Source of the DNA: Cryptomeria japonica
Lineage: Eukaryota > Streptophyta > Pinopsida > Cupressales > Cupressaceae
Direction: 5' to 3'
NCBI RefSeq assembly: GCF_030272615.1
Contig: NC_081409.1
Coordinates: 241,820,332-241,884,331, forward strand
DNA: 64,000 nt
Position 1 is the stretch's first letter; each line of letters begins with the position of its first letter. The position numbers were made by a program, and so were the translations under genes. Below the pieces are notes generated by a model. The model ran no database searches, was not told the DNA's origin, and saw only the letters and a list, made by a program, of their open reading frames with translations. This document shows, in pieces, positions 23,901 through 36,609 of this stretch.

Positions 23901-26130
23901 AATCGTAGTGAACTTGTATGTGTCAAATTGTTATTTTGAGCAATGAATATATCTAGTAGTTATTTTTAAAGGCCCTATTTCAAGGTAGGGGTTCAAGGCC
24001 TATTTAGCTTGCTTTAAATAGATGTTATTTAATTAATTTCTTAAGATGGCTTTTGCTTTAAAGTTTAGTTCTTGCTTTCTTTTCAAGAAGTTTTAACCAT
24101 TCACTTTAAAACATTGATATTTTTGGATAAATATGATTTTTATAGATAAAATATGATTATTCTAAAGTCCCAAAAATTAAGCATCTTGTGACTAGATAAA
24201 CAAGTGTACTTTGAGCATAAGACACTCTAAATGACAACTGACATTATGCTTGTGCTACTAAAATATCATTGTGTTTGCTATTTATGTTTGTTTTATAATT
24301 TCAAATTTTGAATTGAAAGTAGATTATATTATTAGGCTTTGTATTGGTGATATTTTTTTTATCTAGGTTGTCGCTTTGCACACAACTTAGCTTTTCAATT
24401 CTTTAAGTCATGTTGTTGATTTTCCTAGGTATTCATTTTCAAATCTTTTTGCAGTGAATTGCTAGTCTCTACTTCAGCTAGCAAGGTCTTGATGTTTGTG
24501 GTTAGATGGTTTTCATTCATTCATATATCTAAAATGATCATTTGTGAGATGAGTTGCTGCTACTCTTGTTTTCATACCTAAGGAAAAAAGACAAGTAGAT
24601 AGGTAATTATGTCATTTTATGCAACAACCAAAAAAAAACCTTCAAGAGAATATTGTGAAGTGTTTATAATTGTATTTTTTTGGTCCATATCTTAGTGTCT
24701 AAGGTAGTTTTATCTATTAAGGAGCTTCCCCTTATTGTCTAAGGTAGTTTTATCTATTAAGGAGCTTCCCCTTATAATTTGAAGAGAGGTTTTACCTCAC
24801 ATACAATTCTAGTTTAAGTTGTCTTGAAAGAGACAAGTTAAAGGTTATTTTTTGTGCCTACAATTGGGCTAGAGATACAAGTAACTGATGTTATCATAGG
24901 AAAATTAGTCTTCAATTTAACTTGTTTCATGGAGTGTAGACCTTCTTTATCCAATGCTTCAAATACTTAGTACCTTTGAGCAAATGAAGTTCTCAATGGA
25001 CCATTCATGAACTCATCATGATTTTTGAACTTTGGATAAAGAGTATTTTCAAAATATGGGTGATAGAAACAACAACACCAATGACAACGGTCTACCTCTA
25101 CTTCCTCTATTGTGGGGAGCCAATATTGATACTTCCTCTATTGGTGAATGTAATGATTTCTCACATTGCTTAAGGAAGGCCTTTCCAAAGTTTCATAACT
25201 TGATAGCACATAATATCTAGATGAACACATTGTAGCCTTCATCACAATGTGTAATATTTTTGAAGTGACACAAGTAATATTTGACATCTTTGAGATCAAA
25301 TTGGTGGTGACTATGAGAGGATATTTTTTGTATGAACTTGTTTGTGCTTAACTAATGCTTAATCTACATAGCCAAGTGTTCAATGAGTACATGTGTTCGT
25401 GGAGTCAAAAAACTAAGAAAAAACATCATGTCAAAGGGAGAAAAAGTACATGAAGAGAATCCATGGAAAGATCTAGCAATGGTTTCTTGTTTGCAAGAAA
25501 CCATCTTTGCCCCCACATCAACAAATGCAAAGTTGAGTTGATTATTTTGTCTACCTCACAAGCATTGCTCAATTTTTACAAAGGATTTTGTATTAAACAT
25601 AGAGATACACAAGTATATCATATGTTCTTTCATGAGGGTGTCTCAAAGGTGTCAACAAAACAAAATGATGATCCAACTTTGTCTACTAAGAAAGAGGTTT
25701 GTTCCATAGATTAAGAGGTGTTAAATGAATTCTTCCCTACACTATTTAAAGATTCTACAAAAGATAAGACCAAGGAAAGTTAATAATTAGATAAAGAGTA
25801 GGGTTTTTTAATCAAAGATTATTCAATTCTAGAGACTAGATAGTTGATTAGAAGTAAATATGGAGGATTCTTTACCCAATCTTGACATTTTGTTTTTCAT
25901 TAGAATAAGCGAGAAAAGAGGGTCTCGAACCTTTACAAAAGTTGCCATAAGGCAAGACAAAACAAGCTCCCAAACTGACCATAAACAACGAAAAAAGAAC
26001 TCCAAAGGACTGAGGTACAACTACAACCAAGCTACTAAAGACAATTACAAACAAAAGAAAGAGTTGGGACCCTTGAGTTCTACCTTAAACAATGCCAAGG
26101 CTTGTATGAATTGGCCTCTCACCTAACATT
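20917..26130. other. AT-rich intergenic DNA, no gene recognised
   Basis: About 5.2 kb downstream of the unidentified gene. It contains no convincing exon pair, TE boundary or RNA gene. Two things stand out: a 40-bp tandem duplication at 24695-24774, and a short + strand ORF at 25032-25220 followed by stop-ridden sequence to 26120, which could be a decayed retroelement but has no diagnostic motif. Confidence 0.5.
24695..24774. repeat. 40-bp tandem duplication
   Basis: GTCTAAGGTAGTTTTATCTA...CTTCCCCTTA occurs twice in immediate succession (24695-24734 and 24735-24774), nearly identical, in otherwise unique DNA. A simple local duplication. Confidence 0.9.
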
Positions 26131-27440
26131 CTAGCATGAGTTTGGGATATTGATGTAAATTTCTTCCTTAACGTCACTATGTAGGAAAATTGTCTTCGCA
26201 TCTATTGATTCTTTCTCATAATTATAAGTTGCTTCAATAGATAATAAGAAACCAATAGCAACTAGAGAGAAAATCTCACTAAATATTATCCCCTCAGTTG
26301 GGGAATATTCTTTCACAATCAATTTCACATTGTACTTCTCAACATTGCCACATGAGCCAAAAAATTCTTGAAGACCCATTTTCAACCAATAGGTTTCCTT
26401 TTTATCACAATCAAATTAAGTCTCAAGTCTTATTCTTTTCCAATGCAACCATTTCTTCATCTATGATTGATCTCTAAGACTTATTGTCATCCATCTCCAT
26501 TACCTATTTCATAGTTTGAGTTTCATCAATGTTAGTAATCAAAGAAAAATATATTAAATATTAAGTGGGCTATGCCTCTTTCATTTCCTCCTTCACCAAA
26601 TGAATGTCCTCAAAATATAAGGTAGAGGATCTTCCTCCTCCAAACTTAAAGAAATCTTAGCATTGTCCCATGCATCAAGTCCAACTTAAACCTCTACTTT
26701 AGCCTCAAATAAAATTATCATATTATTTTACCGAAATTACACTATAGACTTTGTATTGACATCTAGTTGCTCAACTGCAGGGGAAGGTCTGATCTCCTTG
26801 AAGATAAAAATGTATTGAAACTTCTTGGTCATCAAGTCTCAAAGCTTGTACTCTTTCACATTGACACTATAGCTAATAAAAATATATTTTACTATTTTAT
26901 CATCCAAATTTGACCATTTTTTGTTAGGCCTTGCAACCAAAAACTTAAAGATACTAAAGTGAGGGATTTTTCCTCATCTAAAACTCCGCAAGGGTTTTCT
27001 CAACAAGCATAGATGCACAATATGTGTTAATTAACATATAGTGTCAACCACCTATGTTTATAAATTCTATTCTAATTCAACCCCATAGAGAAAGCTCCTA
27101 ACCCTCTCCATCAACATCTAATTCATTTATTCTACAACTCCATTCTACAAGAGCTATATGGAGTTCTCTTATGCCTTTCAATATCATTCTCTTCACAAGG
27201 TTTCCTAAACCCTACTAGACAAATTCTCCACCATTATTAGCACTCAACACCTTTATATTTCAACTAGTTGGATTCTCTAAGAGAACCTTAAACTCCCTAA
27301 ATTGACCAAAGATCTCAATTTTTCTCCTAAGAAAATAAACCCATATCCTCCTAGAACACTCATCAATAAATTACACATAATACATGAATTTTGACATGGA
27401 AGGAACATTTACAAAAATTGATACATCTAAATAAATGCAT
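26131..27440 (-). pseudogene. Old copia pol remnant (integrase and RT part)
   Basis: Strongly decayed - strand copia. From 27440 leftward, MSKFMYYV*FIDECSRRIWV matches the integrase core and NNGGEFV its second-Asp block. At 26131-26385 SPTEGIIFSEIFSLVAIGFL and DVKEEIYINIPNS match RT block 1. Stops and frameshifts are frequent. It is the left half of an element split by Copia-2; the upstream part (gag-pre-integrase) is at 34515-34830. Confidence 0.82.
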
Positions 27441-28233
27441 GTAAGGGTTAAGATATCATCAACCTTGTAAGTACCATGCATTTAATTAGTCTAAGTACTA
27501 TTTGTAAATCAATCATAAGGGATGAGGGATTCGGTATCAATATTAATAATTTTTATATGGGGTTAACGACTAAATTTTTGCCAATGGTAAGTTACTATTT
27601 ATTGAAAGGGAATCTTGTAGTTCATGGTGATTTTCGGCAACCAACTTCCCATGAGGTTGCTATGATGTTTTCTCACCTCCTCTGGCTATTATTAAAGTAA
27701 AAACATCTTGTGGTTGTAAATAATAAACACACATAATCCAACAACCACATGCCCATATCAAGTAGTTGAGTAAAATAGTTGCAACCTATATTATCTTATA
27801 TCATTAATGCTTGGTTTATTCATGGATGGGTATTAGGATTTGATAACCAACTTGGACACCCTATTGAGGGGGTGAAAATGTTATATATATAAGAATTACT
27901 TGAGGTGGTGGTATGACAACACAATGACAAAGCAAGAAATTTATGTTTAGATAGAAGACAAAGGAGTGAAGAATGAAGAGGAGAAAGAAAGATTCTATGT
28001 AATCTATATTTTGAAGATAATACAAACTTGGGCCTCTCTTCTTGGTGGAGCTTTCTCTTGAAAATATTTTTCCATGTAAACATTGTTTTAGGTGTTATTT
28101 ATTTTGTTCCATAATTTTATTGTGTTGTTGATTTAATTTCTAGCAATATTCTTTTCATTGTACATTGGTTAATATAATTTTTATAATTGAATTTATATTT
28201 TCACATATAGTTTTCACCAAGTCATTTCTAACA
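27441..28233 (+). repeat. Copia-2 5' LTR
   Basis: 793 bp, TGTAAGGGTTAAG...TTTCTAACA, immediately followed by the PBS-like TTTGGTAATAGATC. It matches 32428-33167 plus 34423-34514. Confidence 0.85.
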
Positions 28234-28252
28234 TTTGGTAATAGATCTTGAC
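28234..28252 (+). promoter_or_regulatory. Copia-2 primer-binding site (mutated)
   Basis: TTTGGTAATAGATCTTGACC follows the LTR. It resembles the initiator-Met tRNA complement TGGTATCAGAGC with a few substitutions. Confidence 0.6.
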
Positions 28253-28267
28253 CAACTTTGCTTCTTG

Positions 28268-28469
28268 GGTGGAGGGGTCAAGGTTTTTATATCTATAGTA
28301 GGAGTTTTGGTTGATTTTTTATAGATACGTGTGTAGAAGCTATGACTACATCATCTCACATGGATATTGGTGGAGGGGTCAAGGTTTGTATATCTATAGT
28401 AGGAGTTTTGGTTGATTTTATATGCATACGTGTGTAGAAGCTATGACTACATCATCTCACATGGATATT
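28268..28469 (+). repeat. 101-bp tandem duplication spanning the Copia-2 gag start
   Basis: Two near-identical 101-bp units beginning GGTGGAGGGGTCAAGG at 28268 and 28369. Each contains the leader and the first gag codons (ATGACTACATCATCTCACATG), so the gag start codon is present twice, at 28342 and 28443. 101 is not a multiple of three, so the first ATG is out of frame with gag. Confidence 0.9.
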
Positions 28470-29195
28470 GAGAAGTTCAATGAAACTATTTATGAGCCAT
28501 GTAAGCTAAAAATATAAGATCTCTCTAAATAGAGGGACCAAATCTTGGTATTAATAAAGGAAAAAAAACTAAACCAAATAGATCTCAAGATGAGTGGGAT
28601 GAGGTGGATAAGAAAGCATTAAGAATAGTCCAACTTCATCTTTCAAAATATTTCCAACTAAATGTTTTTGAAGATAAAACACATGATCTATAAAAATGGT
28701 TAGATTAGATCTACCAAGAAAAACAATTATACATTAAGTTATATTTGAAAATAAAAATATATTCTCTTAATATGAAGGACGATGGTTCAATAGTAGAGTA
28801 TTTAAATACATACAAATTGGATTTTGAGTCACTTAGTTTCTATTGATGTTGAGATAGATGAATAAGATAAGTGTATTATGAAATTTTTATGTTCTTTACC
28901 AAAGTTGTGGGAGAATACAATTATTTCCTTTAGTGCTAACATTTTAGATGCTCCAAAGATGGACAATGTTGTTGCAACTTTGTTGTTAGAAGAAAGAAGG
29001 AAGAAAATCATTGCAAAGGGTTTAAATGATTCTCTGCATGTTAGGGGAAGGTCGGGGGAAAGAGGATATAGGGGAGATAAGAAGGTACCTAAGAACAAGT
29101 CCAAGGCAAGATCTAAGGCTTTGGGTAAAGCGAGCAAAGTGTTAAAAATATGGTAAAAAAGGACATGTGAAGAAGGAATGTTAAATAAAAATTAA
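28443..29195 (+). pseudogene. Copia-2 gag
   Basis: Starts at the second ATG (MTTSSHMDIEKFNETIYEP) and shows the copia Gag pattern. Later segments include MKFLCSLPKLWENTIISFSA (28878 on) and a degenerate knuckle YGKKGHVKKEC near 29150-29190, where the first Cys pair is damaged. At least five stops interrupt it. Confidence 0.8.
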
Positions 29196-31040
29196 ACAAT
29201 GAGATTCCACCATAGAAAAAGTCCTTTGATTTAGGTGTTGAAGTTTTATTGTCTTCATGAAGTATTATATCTAATGAACATTGTTTGATTAATCTAGGAT
29301 CCTCCTATCAAATGAGTCCTCATAAAGAGTGTTTTCTACATATTAAAATATGATGGAAGAGAAGTATACCTTGAGGACAACAATTCATATCCCATCATTA
29401 GATGAGGAAAGGTACAATAGTATTTCAATGATGGAAGGTTAAAATTACTTCTTGTTTTTTTTTATGTATTCCTAGATTATCTAGAAATTTAATTTTGATT
29501 TCTAATTTTAATGATACAAGTGTGCATGTACCATTTGGTAATCGTGGTTGCACATTGGTGAAAGAAAAAATAGTGATAGTGAGAGGGGCAAGGATGGGAA
29601 CTCTATTTAGGGTAGATGCTACTACTATTTTTAACTCTATCAATATAATTGAGAAAACTAAATGGCATCATAAAATGAACCACATAAGTGAGTGGTTTAC
29701 AAATTGTCTTAAATAAGAAGTTGTTAGACAATTTTCTTATTTTGATGATAACTTTGATTTCTCTAAGCATTGTGTTTAGTAAACAAAGCAACGCATCTTT
29801 TCCTTCAGGAAATAATAAAGCTAAGATGATATTAAAAATATTCGTTCACATGTTTTAAGTCTTGTGGATATTGGATCTATTGGGAAGTCTAGCTATTTTG
29901 TGTCATTCATTAATGATTTTTCAAGATTTATGTAGATTTATTTTATGAGACGTAAATCTAAATTTTTTCACTAAGTTTATGTAATTTAAAGTTTTAGTTG
30001 AAAAGTATTGAGATTGTAAGATAAATATTTTGACATCAAACAATGAAGGTGATTACTATTTTAAGAAATTTTATGAGTTTTGTAAGGATGCAAATATTGT
30101 TAGGTAGAAGACTACTTGTAAACTCCTTAACCTAATAGGATGATAGAAATGATGAATAAAATAATTATAGAAAGAATCAAAAGTATGTTCGGTGGTTCAC
30201 AATTCGATAAATGCTTTTGGGTAGAAGATATGTATTTTCTTGTTACTTATTAAAAAAATATCCTTGTACAACTCTTGATTCAACACCTTTCAAAGTGTGG
30301 GTAGAAGATATGCTTTTTCTTGATACTTGTGTTCATGTGCCCAAGGAAAAGTGATTTTTTAGTCTAAAAATTGAGAGGTGTATTTACATTGGACATGGTG
30401 AGAATGTTAAAGGGTTATAAATTTTGGAATCCACTAACCAAGAAAATTATTTATTCTAGAGATGTGATTTTTAGGGATCTTGGAGCTTTTTTTGACCCTA
30501 AACAAATAAAATATAAAGAAAAGGAAAAGAGAGTTGACTTTAAGACTAAGACAAAAGATGCAACTTAAGAAGAACAAAAAGATAAATTAGGGGGAAAAGG
30601 AAAAAGGAAAGGGGATAAGGATGAAGAAGAAGAGGGTATAAATGGAGATTATAAGAAAATTGAAGAGGTTAGGGAAGATAACCAAGGAGAAGTTGAGCAA
30701 ATTCAAGAACACAAAAATTACTCATACTCCTATTCTTTGATGATCTGCAATAAAATATAATCCAGTTGATAGACATATCCCACTATATTTATATTGTATA
30801 TTTACTTTATTGAGTAGTGATAATGAACCTAAATCCTATAGGGAATCTATTAATGCAAATGATAGCAAGTCTTGGATACAAGCCATGCAAGAGGAGATAA
30901 TGACTTTAAACTCTTATAATAATTTGAAGCTTACACATCTTTCCAAATGAAGGAAGGTCAAATTGGTTGTGAATGGATATTTAAGAAGAATTTTTGGAGT
31001 AGATGGTTCATTAAAAAGGTACATGTCTAGATTGGTAATC
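29196..31040 (+). pseudogene. Copia-2 protease and integrase remnant
   Basis: Heavily decayed. KTKWHHKMNHIS near 29655-29690 marks the integrase HHCC zone. FVSFINDFSRFM (near 29900) and SNNEGDYYF (near 30035) mark the core. YKFWNPLTKKIIYSRDVIF (30415-30475) is the block after the core. Many stops and frameshifts, no intact domain. Confidence 0.72.
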
Positions 31041-32330
31041 AAGAGCTACTCCTATAGAGAGTGAATTGATTTTGATGTTATCTCTTGTTGCTAAATTATC
31101 TTCAATTAGATTTATTTTATTCATAGCCATTGCTAATGATTTTGAATTGAACAAATGGATATTAAAACTATATTTTTACATGTAGACTTGGAAGAGGAAA
31201 CACATATGCAACAACCTAAAGATTTTGAGGTAAAAAGGAAATAACACTTGGTCTGTAAGTTAAAGTGGTAGTCTAATGGTTAGAAATAACCTTAGATGCG
31301 ATATCAAAAGTTAGATTCATTTGTTTTAAATGTAAGTTTTGTAAAAAGTGAAGATCATTGTGTTTATGTTAGTTATATCGATGATCATATACTAATCGTT
31401 GCCTTGTATGTGGATGATATTCTATTTTTTAGTAACACCAAGGGTATGATTGGTGTGTTGAAATATCAACTTGTATGTGAATTTGAGATGAAAGATCTAG
31501 GGGTAGTGAGGTACATATTGAGGATTCAAATTAGAAAAGATTGGGTAAACACAAAAATGTAGGTATTTGCAGAGCAAGTATGTTAATACTATTTTGAATA
31601 GATTTAGTATACAAAATTGTAAACTAGTTAGAATTTCTTACTAGTTGGCACTAAGATTTAATTAGATGTGTGTTCCAAGAATGAAGATGAATTTGAGGAT
31701 ATGTCTAACGTGTCCTATATAGGAGGTTTAATTTATGCAATGGTTCATACTAGGAAAGATATTGCTCGAGTAGTGAAAATTTTGAGTATGTTTATATCTA
31801 GCTCTACTAGAGAAGATTGAAATTATGTGAAAAGGGTGTTAATATATTTGCATGGTACTTGTGATTATTATCTAGTTTATATTAGTACTAATAATGTGGT
31901 TAAGACATAAGAAATAAAGGTTCTATTGATGCAAATTAAGCATGTGACTTGGATAGTCAAAGGTCTACTAGTGGGTTCATACATGTTTACTTTGTTTGGA
32001 GTAGTGAGTTGGATGAGTAAAAGACAACCCATAGTTACATTATTCACTATTGAAGCAGAGTATATGACTACTTCTCATGACTCTAATGAGGTAACTTGGT
32101 TACAAATATTGTGTATACGTATTGGTTTTTACCAAAGGACTATTTGGATTGGTTGTGATAGACAAAATGCAATTTGTTTGGCCAAGAATCCTATGTTTCA
32201 TGCATGAACTAAGAATGTGGATGTATAATATTCATGAAAATATAGCAATAGATAGATCAAGCTAAATAATAATGACACTTAGGAGAATGATGTAGATACA
32301 TTTATTAAACTTATGAACATAGAAAAATTT
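31041..32330 (+). pseudogene. Copia-2 reverse transcriptase and RNase H
   Basis: 31296-31562 holds ALYVDDILFFSN, so the YVDD active-site pair survives, followed by EFEMKDLGVVRYILRIQI. 31926-32207 holds the RNase H signature GVVSWMSKRQPIVTLFTIEA, EYMTTSHDSNEVTW and IGCDRQNAICLAKNPMFH. Stops separate the pieces. Confidence 0.88.
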
Positions 32331-32414
32331 ACATGATGCAAGGAGGTCATGTGTCTTGTTTCTAATACTTAGTTGAATTATGTAATCTTATGGATGCATT
32401 TACAATGCATGATG

Positions 32415-32427
32415 TCAAGTGGGAGAA
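32415..32427 (+). promoter_or_regulatory. Copia-2 polypurine tract
   Basis: AAGTGGGAGAA lies directly before the 3' LTR start TGATAGGATTAAG, in the normal PPT position. Confidence 0.7.
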
Positions 32428-34514
32428 TGATAGGATTAAGGTACCATCAACCTTGTAAATCCTTTATATTTAATCATTCCTAATATTGTTTATAAATCAT
32501 TCATAAGGGATGAGGGATTCGCCATCGATAGTAATTATTATTACTATCAAGGTTTTACTAGTATTGTAATTGATTTTTACCATGGGTTAGCAACTAATTT
32601 TTTACTCATAGTAAGTTACTACTCACTAGAAGAGAATCATGGAGGTTATGGTGGTTTTGGCCACCCAACTTCCCATGGTGCTTTTAAGAGCTGGTTTTTT
32701 CATGTTGTATGGTTATTCTTAAAGTTAAAACATAATATGGTTATAAACAATAACCACCGAAAAGCTAACAACCAAGTTGCCCAAATCAAGTAGGTGAGTA
32801 AAATGGTTGCAACCTACATTATCATATGCCAATAATGGTTGTTTTATTAAAAGAGGGGTGCTAGGATTCGATAACCAACTTGGATGCCCCATTAGGGAGT
32901 GAAACTTCTATATAAGTGCAGTGCTTAAGGTGGTAGTAAGGCAATGCAATTAGCAAGTAATAATTTTTTTATTTATATTAGTGAAGGTTAAAGACTAAAG
33001 AAGAGAAAGGAAGGATCATATGTAATCTATATTTTGAAGACAATATAGAAATGGGTTGAGCTCATATTGGTGCATTTTTTTCTTGAATGGTTTTCTCCAC
33101 ATAAACACTATGTTATGTATTTTTTATTTTGTTCCATCCTTTTCTTGTGTTGTTATTTTGATCCTATTGTTAGCAGCAACCAAGAAGGAAGACTGAGAGG
33201 GGGGGTGAGTTGGTCTTCACCAAATCAACAAAACTTAATCACAAAAATAGATCTGATAAACTGCAACAATGATATAAAGATAAACAAATAAACAACACAA
33301 CACACAACAACAAGATTTTGACGTGGAAAACCCGGTTAAGGAAAAAACCACGGTGGGAACCTACCCATAGTAAGATGATACTCTACAGTAGTATGTGAAA
33401 ATATTACAATGGGGAATGCACATGCATTTAGGCACACTGCCTAGAGCTCACTGCTCAAAAGATAATGACCCGGAAGGCTACAACCCTCAGGGAAGTCTCA
33501 CTAACTTACAACAAGATTCAGACTACAATCCAGAAGAAATGAATTGAAAGAATAACATCTTGAAATGCCTGACTACAGTTCCGGTTAAGCATAGTTGTCT
33601 GCCCTGCAACACCAATCTCTCCACAATACTTCACTGAAGGATAAATCTCTTGTTCGCACATACACCTCTCTCTGATAATGCAAACACAACATTGACACCT
33701 AAATTGCATGACTATATCACCTATATATACAATTCATCAACCTTGATAACAAGGTCGGCTAAACCCTCAACCCTCAATTACAAGATTACATCACACGTTA
33801 CAAAAATCAACCACCGGACCAATACAATGATTTACATGACATAACATGGACCTAAATCAAATTCCCAAACGCTCAATTCCACCGAAAATCATGCCAAGAT
33901 CAACCGCAACACGCTACAACATCAGGAAAACCGCATAACACGAAAATCATCACCGGTTCATAGAAACCACCAAAAACTTGCACAACGATCAATGAGGATC
34001 ACCAAAACAAATAGGACACAACTAGGAAACATCGGCAAGAACGTTAGAATCTTCAGTAACAACTGCACCAACACCACTTATCAAATCTTCATCTGTCAAC
34101 ATCTGAAAGCTCAAGAACATAACCAATCAACAATTGTCATGAAGAAAGATAACTTGTTGAGCAACAAATCATGATCCATCTGAAATGAAGATGCACAAGA
34201 CCATCCCAAACAATATCCCAAAATCTCAACACAAGATTTGATCACACCGGAATATATCAGAGGAAATATCGAGCTCTGCAAAACAGTGATCAACAAAACA
34301 ATACTGCAAACCAGATCATAAGATCTTCCCAATCTGCAATCACTGGAGCAATACACAAGAATATGTTGACATCAATGACAACAACATATCCTAGAAACAA
34401 CAATGACCAACAATATCCAACACCTATAATCTCTATTTGGTTATATGTTGGTTAAGATCATTTTTACAATTATACTTGGATTTTCATATATAGTTTTCAC
34501 CTTCATTTGTAAAA
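32428..34514 (+). repeat. Copia-2 3' LTR, split by solo LTR C
   Basis: 32428-33167 and 34423-about 34514 together align with the 5' LTR. The break is a 1,255-bp insertion with its own 5-bp duplication. Confidence 0.82.
33168..34422 (-). mobile_element. Solo LTR C (copia type), 1.26 kb
   Basis: + strand ends TGTTAGCAGC...ATATCCAACA, flanked by a perfect duplication CCTAT (33163-33167 and 34423-34427). On the - strand it begins TGTTGGATATTGTTGG and ends with the CACCCCCCCTCTCAG block close to its 3' end. That block, and the 'gtggaaaaccc...accacgg' motif, are also present in the Copia-1 LTR, so a related but distinct copia family is likely. No internal domain is present. Confidence 0.92.
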
Positions 34515-34830
34515 ATATGGTCTAATATCCTAGAATGTTTGTGAGAATAGAGTAAAATCAAACATGATTTTTCTTGTCATATAAACCATTTTCATAAAGG
34601 TCAAACTCAAGAGAACAATCAACAAACCCTTCTATACAAATTTTATTTTGAAAAGTCCATATAACTTTATCATCAAGATGGCCTATGAGTTGGTATTATA
34701 ACATCATCTTCTTAGTAACTTACTCTCTAAGGTAAGAACATGCTTAGGTACCCAAAGTACATAGTCATCAAAATTGTAAACAATTCTCTTTCAACCTATA
34801 ACCTCTCAAATATATGTACCTTAGAGGTGG
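34515..34830 (-). pseudogene. Old copia gag-pre-integrase remnant
   Basis: The - strand reads GHLDDKVIWTFQNKICIEGF, VDCSLEFDLYENGLYDKKNH, the copia GHL...C..C...K zinc block before integrase, with the Cys positions decayed. It is the upstream partner of 26131-27440; Copia-2 separates them. Confidence 0.72.
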
Positions 34831-36600
34831 AGATGGGATTAATGTGACAAGTGTTTGATGCATAAGTTTGAAATTATATACACAATGAGCTAACTAGGAG
34901 TACTATTATTTGAAACTCCTTAAACTATTTATGAATCTATCACTTCCACTCCATGACTGATCTTCATACACATGGATTCATCCTCCAACTCACAAAAGTG
35001 AATTTTAACCTTAGAAATGGACTTGTATATTGTAGACCTTATATAACTATAAATAGAGACTCATCTTGATGTTTGGAATTGTAAGAAATGATTAATAATG
35101 TTGACAAACACATTTTGGGAGCTTCTCCTTATGGCAAGCCCCTAGATTGATTTAATTATTTTGAAAATAATTTTAGGATAACAAGAAATGATGAAAATGT
35201 GGCTATGATGATGCTAGGTGATTGACACTTGAGAATTAATACACATAAAATGTAATGTTATAGACATCAGAATGACCTATTAAGAATTAGAGTTATCTAC
35301 ATAAGAACTAGAGGAATGGAATCATTTAATGTGGATGTGGAAATTTGAATAATGATTGGTGAGTAATCCTTCATGATAAATAGATGCATTTAAAGGGTTG
35401 TCCTACTAATATTCTCTCCTCAATATTAATGTATGTATATAAACATATATTTTGACATGGTCTTTTGGGGGTCACTTTACCACTTTGATAATGTTCTATG
35501 GGTGTGATATTCTATCCAAATCACCTTAGGTATAATAAAAGAGAGATAAATAAAGAGAATCAAGTAATGTTTCATCAAAAGAAGTTTCATAACCAAAGCT
35601 TCAATTCCTTACTACATTTTATCTTTAGAAACATATAACATTTATTTAAGGGCATCAAATATGATGTACTTTCTGGATAAAATATGTGACCAAGAATGGT
35701 AGTAGAAAAAATACTAAATAGAATCAAGGGCAAATAGTTGAAATATAATGACAAGTGGATGGCTGTGAGGTATTTATTTATAAGAATGTCCAGTTACTAA
35801 TTGAAAATATAAGTTCATATGGGAGAAGTTTAGACTAATCACATGGAAAGAGATACTTGAAAGGAAAATACAATATAATCTTTGTGATTCACCTCCATAT
35901 AGAACTATAAAGTTTGCATAAGAGTAGAAAATCAAATGGAGGGAAAATATGCTTGTAACCCAAAAAATGATTAATTCACATCAACTAAGATGCTAATTGA
36001 AATATTTTTATACAAACTTCTTAGGTTCAATCTTTTATTGATTAAGAGACCCTTAATTACTCAAAGAAAAAATGTTCACCCCCTTAACAAAAACAAAATA
36101 CTATATTACTTGAAACAAGTAGTTTGACAACACCAAACGAAGAATAGGAAAATAAAATATATATATTGTTCTTTATAGGGAAGGTTGAGAGGGATGATCC
36201 TTTATCATAGATTTGACCACCTATAATTATATTGAGATAAATTTTATGCATATTATGAGAGCCAAATTTATGCTTTACTTCTTTACAAAGGTGAGATTTA
36301 CAAAAATGTGATTTTTTGAATCACAATAATAGAATGACTGTTGCCCACAATGAAAATGCGGCTCTCAAAAATTGATCCTTGACTAAAATTGCAACGTTGA
36401 TTTTCTAGTCCAATAAACTATTTTGGCATCACATGCATTACTTTGTAAACACCATTTCAATAGAGAATACATCTCTCAAATAAGGAGAGGGGTATACAAA
36501 TTAAAATATAAAATATACAACCTTATAAAAAATAGAATGAGCCATCTTTTTTCTTTTATATTGCTAAATTTTGAGGTTAAAATCTAACTAAAAAGATGTT
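34831..36600. other. AT-rich DNA, nothing recognised
   Basis: No exon, TE end or RNA gene could be supported. The left part may be more of the decayed old copia (gag side), but no diagnostic motif remains. Confidence 0.45.
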
Positions 36601-36609
36601 TTTTTAATT

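Larger units (their letters stand above)
27441..34514 (+). mobile_element. Copia-2: degenerate Ty1-copia on + strand
   Basis: 5' LTR 27441-28233, PBS-like site, gag, integrase, RT and RNase H remnants, PPT, then the 3' LTR from 32428 to about 34514, split by solo LTR C. Both LTRs share 'caaccttgtaa', 'cattcataagggatgaggga' and the end 'atagttttcacc'. It sits inside the older - strand copia, whose gag-pre-integrase and integrase lie on opposite sides. The right end is approximate: the terminal bases have decayed and I could not find a copy of the left flank ATGCA. Coding capacity is lost. Confidence 0.85.

Noticed and set aside
25032-26126. Possible + strand gag-like sequence
   Set aside because: Short ORFs and many stops, no knuckle, protease or RT motif and no LTR pair; kept only as unexplained DNA.
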